From Spirochaetales bacterium (lineage in GTDB: Bacteria > Spirochaetota > Spirochaetia > ARS1246): a DNA stretch of 64,000 nucleotides. The DNA is taken from assembly GCA_002688185.1 (NCBI GenBank), contig NZCE01000034.1:6623-70622 (forward strand), written 5' to 3'. Under the pieces are notes generated by a model. That model searched no databases, was not told the origin of the DNA, and saw only the letters and a list, made by a program, of their open reading frames with translations. A program made the position numbers and the translations under genes. Below are positions 44,939 through 54,759 of the stretch, in pieces (position 1 is the stretch's first letter; the number at the start of each line of letters is the position of its first letter).

Positions 44939-46516
44939 ATGAAAAATGTAATAATTTACGACGCCACGCTGCGGGATGGGATGCAGGGCATTGAAGTCAG
45001 CTATACTCTTGAGGACAAGATACAAATTGCCCATATGCTTGATGACCTGAATGTTGATTATATAGAGGGCGGCTTCCCTCGTTCAAACCAGAAGGAGGCG
45101 GCTTTTTTTAGCCGCGTCAAAGACGAGCGTTTTTCCCACGCAAAAATCGTGGCATTTGGATCAACGCGCAAGGCAGGCCACGATGCGGCAGAGGATTCCG
45201 GCATAAACGCTCTGCTCAAAACGGAGACTGATACGGTAATCGTTGTGGGGAAAGCGTGGAAAGACCATGTTAAACATGTTTTGAAAACAGACAACAGTGA
45301 AAATCTCGATATGATAGCCGAGTCGGTTGATTATCTTAAATCTTGCGGACGCGAAGTTTTTCTCGATCTCGAGCATTTTTTTGACGGCTACAAAGATGAC
45401 CATGAATACGCCGTTGAGATACTTACCAGAGCGACCCAGGCCGGCGCGGATACGCTAATACTCTGCGATACAAATGGCGGAACACTTCCACATGATGTCG
45501 CCGCGATCATGCAGGATTTGCCGATGGATGAGCTGGCGCCGTTAGGCGTGCATTTTCATAACGACAGCGGCACTGCGGACGCCAATACACTGGCCGGTAT
45601 ACGCAACGGCGCGATGCACGCCCAAGGCACGGTAAACGGCTGGGGAGAGCGTTGCGGGAATGCAAATCTGTGCGTATTTGTACCCAATCTGTGCCTAAAG
45701 ACTCGGTATTCGGTTAATATGGGATCGCAGCTCGAGCATCTCACTTCTCTCTCCAGGTTTGTTGCAGAAAAGGCAAATATCATTCCCAACAAACGGCAGC
45801 CATACGTGGGAGAGGCCGCGTTTAGCCACAAGGGCGGCCAACATGCCGACGTAATCTCAAAGGCGGACCATCTTATGGAGCATATTGACAGCTCATTGGT
45901 GGGGAATGAACGGAGGATTATTCTCTCAGAATTGGCCGGCAAGTCAACAATAGTGACAAAAATCGCGCGTTACGGCAGCTATGAGAAAAACTCGGCGGTC
46001 GTAGCTCGATTACTCGATATACTCAAAGAAAAAGAGCGCAATGGATATGAGTATGAAGCAGCGGAGGCATCATTCGATCTCATCATGAGAAAATGCCTCG
46101 ATCAGTACAGCCCACTTTTCACCCTTAATAATTATCATCTGGAATCATATAAAACAGGGGATCTACCCTCAAAAACGATAGGACGGATATTTCTCTCCCA
46201 TGAACAGAAACAGATCATGGGCGCCGGCGTTGGTGTCGGACCGGTCGAAACCCTTGACATGTGCATCAGGGACGCACTTTTGCCCCTCAACCCGTTTTTG
46301 AGCGAGATACACCTTATCGATTACCGCGTCCGTGTGCTGAATCCGGAAGCAGCGGCTGCTTCAAAAGTGAGGGTGTTTATCACCAGTACCGATAATGAAC
46401 GGAGTTGGGACACCGTAGGCGTTTCTGAAAATATTGTGGAAGCTTCCTGGGAAGCCATCGTTGACAGTTTTGAATACTATTATAATAACTATACCTTGGA
46501 TGACGACTCAGCCTGA
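44939..46516 (+). CDS. cimA: (R)-citramalate synthase
   Basis: A 525-residue member of the isopropylmalate/citramalate synthase family, close in length and motifs to the TIGR00977 type. Catalytic barrel: YDATLRDGMQG near the N-terminus, FLDLEHFFDGYK, HFHNDSGTADAN with metal-binding His residues and GERCGNANL; C-terminal LeuA-like regulatory domain. It condenses pyruvate and acetyl-CoA to citramalate, the threonine-independent entry to isoleucine. AAGGA site. Expression is probably governed by the Ile attenuator upstream. Confidence 0.9.
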   Translation: MKNVIIYDATLRDGMQGIEVSYTLEDKIQIAHMLDDLNVDYIEGGFPRSNQKEAAFFSRVKDERFSHAKIVAFGSTRKAGHDAAEDSGINALLKTETDTVIVVGKAWKDHVKHVLKTDNSENLDMIAESVDYLKSCGREVFLDLEHFFDGYKDDHEYAVEILTRATQAGADTLILCDTNGGTLPHDVAAIMQDLPMDELAPLGVHFHNDSGTADANTLAGIRNGAMHAQGTVNGWGERCGNANLCVFVPNLCLKTRYSVNMGSQLEHLTSLSRFVAEKANIIPNKRQPYVGEAAFSHKGGQHADVISKADHLMEHIDSSLVGNERRIILSELAGKSTIVTKIARYGSYEKNSAVVARLLDILKEKERNGYEYEAAEASFDLIMRKCLDQYSPLFTLNNYHLESYKTGDLPSKTIGRIFLSHEQKQIMGAGVGVGPVETLDMCIRDALLPLNPFLSEIHLIDYRVRVLNPEAAAASKVRVFITSTDNERSWDTVGVSENIVEASWEAIVDSFEYYYNNYTLDDDSA

Positions 46517-46547
46517 TTGCTGATGCGTTTTTTTGCGCAATAAGCAC

Positions 46548-49500
46548 TTACACCATGGACGTCTTGTCTGATAGAGGTCTTACCCTTATTTCATTTCTGC
46601 GCAGGTATCGGATTCCCTGAGTCGCGGCCCGTGCAGCCGAGGTCGTGGTGGTGTATGGAATTCTCCGTCTAACCGCCTCGATGCGGATCATCTCGTCTCC
46701 CTTTTGAGAAAAAATCCCTAGGGGCGTATTGATTAGCAGGTTGATGCGTCCACTTCTCATGTGATCCACCACATTCGGTCTGCCTTCATGGATTTTAAGA
46801 ATTACTTCTGAAAAAATACCGTGCTCAAAAAGGAACTGGGCGGTCCCCCTCGTTGCGACGATCTGAAATCCCATTTCCACCAACTCACGCACGATCGGCA
46901 GCATCGTTTGCTTATCCTGGTCATGGACCGATACAAACACTTTCCCGGAAACCGGCAACACGGTCCCGGCGGACGCCTGGGCTTTTGCATACGCCTCTCC
47001 AAAGGAATCACCCGTGCCGATCACCTCTCCAGTGGATTTCATCTCAGGTCCCAGGATTGGGTCAACCGAGTGAAATCTACCAAATGAAAAAACAGCTTCC
47101 TTTACTGCCCATCCGGTAATGCAACTGCCCTGCCCCAAGCCATTTTTGGTTAATCCCTGCTTTTCAAGATCTGTTCCCCGCCATACTTCAACTACCGCCT
47201 CGATAAGATTAACACCGGATGCTTTTGAGAGAAACGGTATTGTTCGGGAGGCCCGGGGATTTACCTCGAGGATGTAAAGATTATTGTCCTTTACTGCGAA
47301 TTGTATATTGATGAATCCCACGACACGGATCTTTCGGGCGATTTTTGTAGTTGCGTCAAGCATCTCATCAAGGACCCGCGCTTCGGACCTAAAAGGGGGA
47401 AATACGCAGGCCGAATCGCCAGAATGCACTCCCGCGGCTTCGATGTGCTGCATGATTCCCGCCACATAAACATTATGTCCGTCGCAGATCCCGTCCAAAT
47501 CGTATTCAAACGCGTCCTCAAGAAACTGATCAACGAGGACCGGTCGTTCCGGAGTTATTTCGATGCCCCTCCGCAGAAAATCATTAAGCTCCGAAACATC
47601 AAAAGCAATAAACATACTCTTGCCACCCAGAACAAAAGAGGGCCTGAGAAGCACGGGAAACCCAATCTCCTTTGAGTGGTTAATTATCTCTCGCTCTGTC
47701 CCCGCCATTCGGTTCAGGGGCTGGGTTAGTTTGAGCTTCCGCAAAAGTTCGGCGAAAAGCCCCCGATCCTCCGCGTCAAAAATGCTTTTTACCTGAGTGC
47801 CAATGATATTGGCACCCCGTTTCTGCAGATCTCGGGCCATATTCAAGGGCGTCTGCCCTCCAAGTTGCACAACAATATCGTTTACCTTGTCTTTACGCAT
47901 GATCTCGCCAACATGCTCAACGGTCAGTGGCTCGATATACAGACGGTCTGAGATGTTAAAATCCGTCGACACGGTCTCAGGATTTGAGTTAACAATGATA
48001 GTTTCAATCCCATGCTTTCTAAAGCCGAGAGATGCGAGGGTGCAGCACGTGTCGAACTCCAGCCCCTGACCTATTCTGTTTGGTCCGCTTGCCAGTATGA
48101 TTACCGCTTCTCCACGAGGGGGTTGTCCTTCATCGACCTCACCATACGATGAATAAAAATACGGCGTTTCCGCGGTAAACTCCCCGGCGCAAGTATCGAC
48201 AAAATGGTAGCAGGAATGGACGTTCTCAGTCTCTCGGAGCGCGGTAACTTCGTCGGCCTCTATTTTTTTGAGTTCTGCGATTCGTGCGTCGGACAGGCCA
48301 TATCGCTTTGCCTCCAAAAGCAACTCGGCCGACAGCGGCTCCGCCACGAGCCGGTCCTCAAGCTTTATCTGCTCGAGGAGCTGATAGAGAAACCAAATAT
48401 CGTAGCGGGTCTTTTCGTAAAGAGACTCCAGGGCACGGCTGCCCTCCCGTTTGAGGACCGTATACGTAGCGAAAAATCGCAACGGATGCAAAGTGTTCAA
48501 CATACTATCGAGGCCATCGTATCCAATCCGCAATTCGCCGATGCCTTCATAACCCATTTCCGCTGCACGGATCGCCTTGTTGAGGGCCTCAATAAACGTT
48601 CTTCCAAGAGCAAGGGATTCACCCACAGATTTCATCTGAGTTCCAAGCTCCGTGTATGCTCCCGGAAACTTGTCGATCTCAAATCGAGGCACCTTAATGG
48701 CGCAGTAGTCTAGGGCAGGCTCAAAACACGAAACCGTTTTTCCGGTAATTTCATTCAAAATCTCGTCGAGGGTATATCCCACCGCGAGTTTTGCCGAACA
48801 TCGGGCAATAGGAAATCCGGTGGCTTTGCTTGCGAGGGCGGAGGACCGTGAAACGCGGGGATTCATCTCGATGATTACCATCCTGCCTGTGGATGGCTTG
48901 GTGGCGAACTGCACGTTAGATCCGCCGCAATCCACCCCAATAGCCCGCAACACTTCGAGGGACGCGGTCCGCATCTCTTGATATTCACGGTCAGAAAGCG
49001 TCTGTATGGGTGCAACGGTGATGCTGTCGCCGGTATGCACGCCCATAGGATCAATGTTCTCGATTGAGCAGATTACCACCGCATTGTCCTTCTTATCTCG
49101 CATCACCTCCATTTCAAACTCTTTCCAACCGATGAGGGATTCTTCAACGAGGGCCTCACCAACGGGGCTCTCATCTAGGGCCCGCTCCGCAAGCGCATCG
49201 AGATCCTCCGCGGTATACGCTATGCTGCCGCCCTGCCCGCCCAGCGTAAAACTCGGTCTGATTACGACGGGGAGACCTACGTCCCGGGAAAAATGACGGG
49301 CGTCGTCGGTAGAGCTCGCCATAATAGACCGCGGCGTATCAAGGCCTATCTCGCCGGCGATTCTTTTGAACTCTCCCCTGTCCTCCGCCAGTCTGATGGA
49401 TTCTACACTTGCGCCGATAACCTCAACTCCGTGGCGCTTTAGAATCCCACGCTCATAGAGCTGCATTGATAAATTTAATCCCGTTTGACCGCCCATAGTC

Positions 49501-49763
49501 GGCAAAAGGGCATCGGGCTTCTCCTTTGAAAAGACCTCATTAAGGTATTCGGCGGTAAGAGGTTCTACATATATGGCGTCAGCAATACCCGGAGTTGTCA
49601 TAACTGTGGCCGGATTTGGATTTACCAAAACCACCTGGTAGCCTTCCTCTTTGAGGGCTTTCACCGCCTGGGTTCCGGAATAGTCAAACTCGCAAGCCTG
49701 TCCAATAACTATCGGACCCGACCCGATAATGAGAACTTTTCTAATGTCTTTTCGAGCCGGCAC
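46548..49763 (-). CDS. carB: carbamoyl-phosphate synthase large subunit
   Basis: A protein of about 1071 residues with two ATP-grasp halves (IIGSGPIVIGQACEFDYSGTQA and ILASGPNRIGQGLEFD), the oligomerisation domain and a C-terminal MGS-like allosteric domain. It makes carbamoyl phosphate for pyrimidines and arginine. GTG 49763 is preferred to TTG 49766 because of spacing from the AAGGAG at the end of carA. Confidence 0.95.
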   Translation of the reverse strand: MPARKDIRKVLIIGSGPIVIGQACEFDYSGTQAVKALKEEGYQVVLVNPNPATVMTTPGIADAIYVEPLTAEYLNEVFSKEKPDALLPTMGGQTGLNLSMQLYERGILKRHGVEVIGASVESIRLAEDRGEFKRIAGEIGLDTPRSIMASSTDDARHFSRDVGLPVVIRPSFTLGGQGGSIAYTAEDLDALAERALDESPVGEALVEESLIGWKEFEMEVMRDKKDNAVVICSIENIDPMGVHTGDSITVAPIQTLSDREYQEMRTASLEVLRAIGVDCGGSNVQFATKPSTGRMVIIEMNPRVSRSSALASKATGFPIARCSAKLAVGYTLDEILNEITGKTVSCFEPALDYCAIKVPRFEIDKFPGAYTELGTQMKSVGESLALGRTFIEALNKAIRAAEMGYEGIGELRIGYDGLDSMLNTLHPLRFFATYTVLKREGSRALESLYEKTRYDIWFLYQLLEQIKLEDRLVAEPLSAELLLEAKRYGLSDARIAELKKIEADEVTALRETENVHSCYHFVDTCAGEFTAETPYFYSSYGEVDEGQPPRGEAVIILASGPNRIGQGLEFDTCCTLASLGFRKHGIETIIVNSNPETVSTDFNISDRLYIEPLTVEHVGEIMRKDKVNDIVVQLGGQTPLNMARDLQKRGANIIGTQVKSIFDAEDRGLFAELLRKLKLTQPLNRMAGTEREIINHSKEIGFPVLLRPSFVLGGKSMFIAFDVSELNDFLRRGIEITPERPVLVDQFLEDAFEYDLDGICDGHNVYVAGIMQHIEAAGVHSGDSACVFPPFRSEARVLDEMLDATTKIARKIRVVGFINIQFAVKDNNLYILEVNPRASRTIPFLSKASGVNLIEAVVEVWRGTDLEKQGLTKNGLGQGSCITGWAVKEAVFSFGRFHSVDPILGPEMKSTGEVIGTGDSFGEAYAKAQASAGTVLPVSGKVFVSVHDQDKQTMLPIVRELVEMGFQIVATRGTAQFLFEHGIFSEVILKIHEGRPNVVDHMRSGRINLLINTPLGIFSQKGDEMIRIEAVRRRIPYTTTTSAARAATQGIRYLRRNEIRVRPLSDKTSMV

Positions 49764-49766
49764 CAA

Positions 49767-50939
49767 TCACTCCTTGCCCATATGATCTTCTATTACCCGC
49801 AAAAACTCTTTAAATATCCAAATGCAGTCCCTTGGACCGGGAGCTGCCTCCGGATGAAACTGAGCGCAAAGCACCGGCAAAGATCTATGCCTGATTCCCT
49901 CAATCGAGTTATCATTTGCGTTTCTGAACCAGACGTCGACGTCGTGGGGCAGACTTTCCTCATCAACAACAAAACCGTGATTCTGAGAAGTTACAAAAAC
50001 TCGATTTGTCAGCTCATCACGTACCGGGTGATTCACTCCGTGATGACCGAATTTCATTTTTCTCGTTTGCGCTCCGAGAGCTTGGCTAATAAGCTGATGC
50101 CCAAGACAAATACCGAATACCGGCATCAAGGGCAAAAATGAAGCTATCAATTCGATCTGAGACCGGAGTACCGCGGGATCTCCGGGTCCGCTCGAAAAGA
50201 GCAGTGCATCCGCCCCGACGTTACCGACATCCTCTTTTGATGCGCCGCTAGGCAAAATACTCACTCTGCAACCCAATTTTACGAGTTCACGGATGATGTT
50301 AGCCTTGATGCCGCAATCAACGAGAAGTAAGTGGGGAGAACCTCCATCGTTATACGTCACCGGATCCGATGCGCCGACATTCGAAATCAAATTTCGACCG
50401 ATCATTGGTGGAAAATCCGCCAACACCTGCAGACAGAAATCCAACTCACGTTTTTTCAGGTGGTTCGAGCCAAGGGACGCCCGTACGATTACCCCGTTCG
50501 GGGCTCCTTCATCTCTAATTTTCAAGGTGAGATGTCTCGTGTCGATGTCGGTTATGCCGGGTGTGTCGTGTCTTTTTAAGAACTCATCAAGGGTGATACG
50601 CCCGGCAGGGATAGGTCCTCGGTACAATTGCCGCACCACAAGACCCGCGGCTTTTATTCCGGATCGCTCAGGGGCCTCGGGACCTATTTCTGACCATTCA
50701 TCAAGGGAGCCGTAGTTTCCGATCATTGGATAGGTCATTGTAACGATCTGACCCGTGTAAGATGGGTCGGTCAAAATCTCATGGTAGCCGGCCATTCCAG
50801 TATTGAAGACAACCTCACCGGCCGATTTTACCGAGATATCTACGTTGCAGAGCGACTCTATAGCCGGGGAAGGACTTCCGAACTCCTGGCCCCGGTAATA
50901 CGCACCATCTCCCAAGACGAGAAAGCATGTCTCGCTCAT
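49767..50939 (-). CDS. carA: carbamoyl-phosphate synthase small subunit
   Basis: A 390-residue CarA: an N-terminal CPSase domain (LVLGDGAYYRGQEFG, VFNTGMAGYHEILTDPSYTGQIV) and a class I glutaminase with Cys in FGICLGHQLI and the His/Glu pair in CAQFHPEAAPGP. It supplies ammonia from glutamine to CarB. The ATG at 50939 lies behind a G-run (GGGGGGGAC). It abuts carB. Confidence 0.95.
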   Translation of the reverse strand: MSETCFLVLGDGAYYRGQEFGSPSPAIESLCNVDISVKSAGEVVFNTGMAGYHEILTDPSYTGQIVTMTYPMIGNYGSLDEWSEIGPEAPERSGIKAAGLVVRQLYRGPIPAGRITLDEFLKRHDTPGITDIDTRHLTLKIRDEGAPNGVIVRASLGSNHLKKRELDFCLQVLADFPPMIGRNLISNVGASDPVTYNDGGSPHLLLVDCGIKANIIRELVKLGCRVSILPSGASKEDVGNVGADALLFSSGPGDPAVLRSQIELIASFLPLMPVFGICLGHQLISQALGAQTRKMKFGHHGVNHPVRDELTNRVFVTSQNHGFVVDEESLPHDVDVWFRNANDNSIEGIRHRSLPVLCAQFHPEAAPGPRDCIWIFKEFLRVIEDHMGKE

Positions 50940-51014
50940 GTCCCCCCCAGTGTTCGTAATTCCCGGCGACCGCAACAATGTGGTTCAGGTATGAATAGAA
51001 TGGCCGGTAGCGTT

Positions 51015-51043
51015 AAAAAAAGACCGGCGTTACGCCAGCCGGT
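51015..51043 (-). terminator. terminator after the tRNA-Gln/tRNA-Glu unit
   Basis: On the minus strand a hairpin with ACCGGC/GCCGGT arms (alternative inner pairing GGCG/CGCC) is followed by a C and seven T. It lies directly after tRNA-Glu and upstream of carA. Confidence 0.8.
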
Positions 51044-51050
51044 TTGTGGA

Positions 51051-51122
51051 TAGTCCCTATGGGAATCGAACCCATCTTTGAAGACTGAGAATCTCCCGTC
51101 CTAGCCGATAGACGAAGGGACC
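51051..51122 (-). tRNA. tRNA-Glu (CTC)
   Basis: The minus strand folds with acceptor GGTCCCT/AGGGACT (first pair G-T), anticodon stem GGAGA/TCTTC and loop TTCTCAG giving CTC, T-loop GTTCGATT. The CTC anticodon is the less common Glu isoacceptor, so a TTC tRNA-Glu is expected elsewhere. Confidence 0.88.
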
Positions 51123-51129
51123 AAGCTCG

Positions 51130-51200
51130 CTGTCCGGGGAGGACTCGAACCCCCACAACAAGAGCCAGAATCTTGCGTGCTACCATTACACAACCGGACA
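51130..51200 (-). tRNA. tRNA-Gln (CTG)
   Basis: Acceptor TGTCCGG/CCGGACA with discriminator G, anticodon stem CAAGA/TCTTG and loop TTCTGGC giving CTG, T-loop GTTCGAGT. With tRNA-Gln(TTG) at 29720 this provides both Gln isoacceptors. It precedes tRNA-Glu by seven bases. Confidence 0.92.
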
Positions 51201-51212
51201 ATAACCTAGGCC

Positions 51213-51242
51213 AATCTACTAGATGGCCCAAGATTTAGTCAA
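51213..51242 (-). promoter_or_regulatory. promoter of tRNA-Gln/tRNA-Glu
   Basis: On the minus strand TTGACT (51242-51237) and TAGATT (51218-51213) with an 18-base spacer. The implied start near 51206 is a few bases before the tRNA 5' end. Confidence 0.65.
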
Positions 51243-51267
51243 TAGCGACGTGTTATGCTCAAAGCAA

Positions 51268-51801
51268 TCACTCGCTGTGGAAGTTTACTAGAGTGGTTAC
51301 CGTATAGGCGCCAAGTTCGGACTCGTAGTCGAGAAACGGCAATCCAACAACGGAAAATATCTCGATCTCGCGCGCGCCGGCTCCAGTCAATAATGCCGCG
51401 GCGGCGCCGACGGTTCCACCCGTGGCGACAAGATCATCAATCAAAAGCACTTTCGATTCGGGATTCACATCGTCTTTATGCACCTGTATCTCATCCGATC
51501 CGTATTCGAGCTCAAAAGTTTTCGTCAACGTTTTCCCTGGTAGTTTGCCCTTTTTTCTTATCAGAATCAGAGGCAGATTTTCCGCAAACGCAAAAGGTGC
51601 CGCAAAGAGAAATCCCCTCGCTTCCACCGCAGCAACGGCGTCAAAGCCCGCACCCGCATATAGCACGCGCATCTTTTCCAAACAGTAGTGAAACGCCTTG
51701 GGATTGGTGAGAATGCTCGTGATATCGTAAAACAAAACGCCTTTTTTGGGGAAATCCTGAACCGTTCTGATTGCCTTTTTAAGATCAAATAATTCGTCCA
51801 T
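51268..51801 (-). CDS. apt: adenine phosphoribosyltransferase
   Basis: A 177-residue type I PRTase: PKKGVLFYDITSILTNP, AVEARGFLFAAP, RKKGKLPG and the PRPP loop VLLIDDLVATGGT. It salvages adenine to AMP. It follows tsaD in the same direction after 30 bases. Confidence 0.95.
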   Translation of the reverse strand: MDELFDLKKAIRTVQDFPKKGVLFYDITSILTNPKAFHYCLEKMRVLYAGAGFDAVAAVEARGFLFAAPFAFAENLPLILIRKKGKLPGKTLTKTFELEYGSDEIQVHKDDVNPESKVLLIDDLVATGGTVGAAAALLTGAGAREIEIFSVVGLPFLDYESELGAYTVTTLVNFHSE

Positions 51802-51831
51802 AAAAACACCTCCGGCTCGTTGCCATTTCTA

Positions 51832-52845
51832 TTATGGATATGTACGCCTGAATCCTTGGACCCGCGAATAGGCATTGGCGCTAAAATCTGATTTTCCGCC
51901 TTCCGCCAAATAATGGTAGCCAATGCCCGCGATCATAGCGCCGTTATCGGTGCAAAGCTTTATTGAGGGCAGAAACACCTGGAGATCTTTTTCATTTGCT
52001 AGCCGTGCGCGAAAGTAGGTATTTGCCGCCACGCCGCCCCCGGCTACGATCCTACGTATCCCGGTATCCTCTTTTGCTCTCATTAATCTCTTGAGCAGGA
52101 TGTCTATAGCCGTCTTCTCAAATGAGGCGGAAATATTCTCAGGCGTTTTTGCTGCATTGCCGACTCGGAACTGGTCGATTTGATTTATCACGGCTGTTTT
52201 GAGACCTGAGTACGATACGTCATATCGATGTTCACCTTTGCGCAGTGAAGGATCGGGAAAGGAAAAAGAGCCGTCGTCACCGTTTCTAGCAAGGCGATCA
52301 ATCGCCACACCTCCCGGATAACCAAATCCGTAAAACTTAGCTACTTTGTCAAACGCTTCTCCGCACGCATCGTCAATGGTGGTGCCAAGGATGGTGATGT
52401 GGTCAAAACTTTCAACTTTGCTAATGATAGTATGTCCCCCTGAAACGATGAGACCTATATAAGGATATTCAATATTGAACTCCAGGTGCGGCGCGTAGAG
52501 ATGTGCCCGAATGTGATCCACGGCGGCAAAAGGTTTTTCCAAGGCAAACGCATACCCCTTTGCAAATGAAAGCCCCACCAACAAAGAGCCTATCAGGCCC
52601 GGCCGATTTGTAACCGCAATTCCGTCGAGCTCGCGACCCCTAACGCCGGCGACCCTTAGCGCTTCAGTTACAACCGGTTGTATCCACTCAGTATGGGTAC
52701 GCGACGCAATTTCCGGTACCACACCGTCAAAAGGTCTGTGGATATCAACTTGACTCGCCACGACGTTGCTGAGAATATCTTTGCCTTTCAGCACGACAGA
52801 TGCTGAGCATTCATCGCAACTGCTCTCAATCCCGAGTATAGTCAC
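51832..52845 (-). CDS. tsaD: tRNA N6-adenosine threonylcarbamoyltransferase TsaD
   Basis: A 337-residue ASKHA-fold protein: ILGIESSCDECSASV, the metal-binding HIRAHLYA, VSGGHT, and GGGVAANTYFR. It transfers threonylcarbamoyl to A37 of ANN-decoding tRNAs. Usual length. Downstream of the YibQ-type gene. Confidence 0.96.
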   Translation of the reverse strand: MTILGIESSCDECSASVVLKGKDILSNVVASQVDIHRPFDGVVPEIASRTHTEWIQPVVTEALRVAGVRGRELDGIAVTNRPGLIGSLLVGLSFAKGYAFALEKPFAAVDHIRAHLYAPHLEFNIEYPYIGLIVSGGHTIISKVESFDHITILGTTIDDACGEAFDKVAKFYGFGYPGGVAIDRLARNGDDGSFSFPDPSLRKGEHRYDVSYSGLKTAVINQIDQFRVGNAAKTPENISASFEKTAIDILLKRLMRAKEDTGIRRIVAGGGVAANTYFRARLANEKDLQVFLPSIKLCTDNGAMIAGIGYHYLAEGGKSDFSANAYSRVQGFRRTYP

Positions 52846-52896
52846 CCCTCGCCTCTCTTTGAGCTTTCCATATTTTCCTGACGCGCAACCTTTGCG

Positions 52897-53766
52897 CTAA
52901 TTAAATTGATAATCTTGAATGCCGCTGAATGTAAAGCCTTGGACCGAAAGCTCGCGAAACATATCGGCGAGAGCCGGAGCTAGTTCTCCAGTCTGTACGT
53001 GTCCTATCAAGATCGCGTACCCGCTTTCCCTGGCGATTTTTGTTCCGGACAGAACCGCCTCTCTGATCAGCGAAATATCACCATGATTGTCCAGGAAGAT
53101 TGAATTACGCTTTGCATATTCAACCTGCAATTCCTCCGCAACTTGTTCAGCGACGCTGTCGTCAGTTGTCAGGCTATCAACAAAAAAAAGCCCATTTTGA
53201 TCCACAAAATCCAGCACGGCAGCCATGACGCTCCTATTTGCCGTAGCCTTTGATCCCATGTGGTTATTAATCCCGACAACACCCGGTACGGAAGCCAAAT
53301 TTTGCCGCAATAGAGTATGAATTTCATCGTAATTCATGTCCGTTGTAATGACTCCCGCGCCCGGATCAGCCTCACCCACCGGCTCCATCGGCTGATGAAG
53401 AATAATATCGTGGCCCGCGGCAAGGATGCGTCGAGCGGCCTCTTCAGAAAACGGCCTCTTTGGCATGATGGCAAATGACAGCGAAAACGGCAGATTTAAG
53501 AATTGGTCGAGCTGTCTGAGATTATTTCCAACATCGTCAATTATTATAAAGAGTTTAGGCGGTTCCTTTTTGACGATCTCAGAAGGACCCGGTTCCTCGT
53601 GTGCTTCTTCCCCAGTTGGAGCTGTATTGGCAGGTTCCGGCTGCCCGGGTCCTTCGGGCAGAAGCGCGACTATCACCCCGAGAAGAGCAGCAATAATCAC
53701 CGACAGGATAATTACGATTAGTTGTCGTTTGATTTTGGGAGATCGACGATCCGCTATTTTTCCCAT
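52897..53766 (-). CDS. divergent polysaccharide deacetylase (YibQ family)
   Basis: A protein of about 289 residues: one membrane anchor (residues 15-36), a Pro/Glu-rich linker, then a YibQ-type domain with IIIDDVGNNLRQLDQFLNLPFSLSFAIMP, GHDIILHQPMEP and NNHMGSKAT. The HQPMEP and NNHMGS segments are family hallmarks. It probably acts in the periplasm; substrate unknown. The ATG at 53766 is chosen over 53805 because the anchor then starts normally. Confidence 0.82.
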   Translation of the reverse strand: MGKIADRRSPKIKRQLIVIILSVIIAALLGVIVALLPEGPGQPEPANTAPTGEEAHEEPGPSEIVKKEPPKLFIIIDDVGNNLRQLDQFLNLPFSLSFAIMPKRPFSEEAARRILAAGHDIILHQPMEPVGEADPGAGVITTDMNYDEIHTLLRQNLASVPGVVGINNHMGSKATANRSVMAAVLDFVDQNGLFFVDSLTTDDSVAEQVAEELQVEYAKRNSIFLDNHGDISLIREAVLSGTKIARESGYAILIGHVQTGELAPALADMFRELSVQGFTFSGIQDYQFN

Positions 53767-53854
53767 ATCAGCATGCAAGATACGGACCCGCGGGCAAGCG
53801 GTCAAGATAACCTACCCTGGCTGAGCATAGCCCCCACGGCTTATTGCACATCAT

Positions 53855-53883
53855 AAAAAAACGCCGCGTGGTTGCACGCGGCG
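53855..53883 (-). terminator. terminator after the short sigma-factor gene
   Basis: On the minus strand a perfect nine-base stem CGCCGCGTG / CACGCGGCG (53883-53875 with 53870-53862), four-base loop and seven T. It is 30 bases past the sigma stop and separates it from the YibQ-tsaD-apt genes. Confidence 0.92.
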
Positions 53884-53913
53884 GGAAGTGGGTAGTTTTA
53901 TCGCAGCCCGACG

Positions 53914-54759
53914 CTAATTATAAACGTATTCTTTGAGCTCTTCGGCATGCTCACGCAGCTTTCGGATTGCACGCATTTCAATCTGCCGAACGGTCTCCGG
54001 GGAAATGCCAAGCTGCTCGCCAATCTTTTTAAGCGTGTATTTTTTCCCACCATAAAATGAAAAGCGATATAACAGAATCTGCTTTTCTTTTTCAAGCAAA
54101 TGCTCAAGAAACTTCATGGTTTCTTCACGAAGGCTTTTTTCCATAAGCTCTCGGTCGGGATCATATGAAAAATCTTCGCAGATGTCATGAAGGCTGCCGG
54201 AGTCAAAATGATTTTCGCCGTCAAGAGAGGCTATCGCTGAAGAAGCGTTGAGTATTGACGTTACGTCCTCAACTTTCATATGTAGCTCGCCCGCCACTTC
54301 TTCCACTGACGGCTTTCTTAACAGCTTTTGGTTCAACAAATAGAATGTCTTCTGAATTTTCTTAAGCGCTTCTTCCTTACGATGGGGTAATCTTATTGCC
54401 CGCCGTTTGTTCGAAAGCGATCTAACTATGGCCTGCTTGATCCACCATGCGGCATACGTGGAAAAACGAACATTCTTTTTATAATCATACTTTGATGCAG
54501 CCTTGATGAGTCCGAGATTACCCTCTTGGATAAGGTCAAGAAAATTGACATCCGGCGTGATATATGCCTTTGCGATTTTCACAACCAGTCTGAGATTAGC
54601 CTCAATAAGGCGCTGCTTTGCTGCCTCATCGCCCTTCTGAATCTTACGGGATAGCAGAAGCTCTTCTTCAAATGTCAAAAGCGGCGTGTTTTTGATTTGC
54701 TGGAAGTAGGCCTGCAAAGCGTCATCATTTGCAAGTTTGGAAGTGCCTTGTTCACTCAT
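53914..54759 (-). CDS. sigma70-family RNA polymerase sigma factor (short)
   Basis: A 281-residue sigma factor with regions 1.2 (DALQAYFQQIKNTPLLT), 2 (LVVKIAKAYITPDVNFLDLIQEGNLGLIKAASKYDYKKNVRFSTYAAWWIKQAI), 3 and 4 (TLKKIGEQLGISPETVRQIEMRAIRKLREH). It lacks region 1.1 and is shorter than the factor at 16113. It lies directly downstream of the flagellar operon, separated by 170 bases holding a CGAGT/ACTCG inverted repeat (54808-54819), so it may be linked to motility or stress control. AGGAG site. Confidence 0.85.
   Translation of the reverse strand: MSEQGTSKLANDDALQAYFQQIKNTPLLTFEEELLLSRKIQKGDEAAKQRLIEANLRLVVKIAKAYITPDVNFLDLIQEGNLGLIKAASKYDYKKNVRFSTYAAWWIKQAIVRSLSNKRRAIRLPHRKEEALKKIQKTFYLLNQKLLRKPSVEEVAGELHMKVEDVTSILNASSAIASLDGENHFDSGSLHDICEDFSYDPDRELMEKSLREETMKFLEHLLEKEKQILLYRFSFYGGKKYTLKKIGEQLGISPETVRQIEMRAIRKLREHAEELKEYVYN

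Noticed and set aside
46517..46550. Hairpin between cimA and carB as a terminator
   Set aside because: The T-run lies in the loop, not after the stem.
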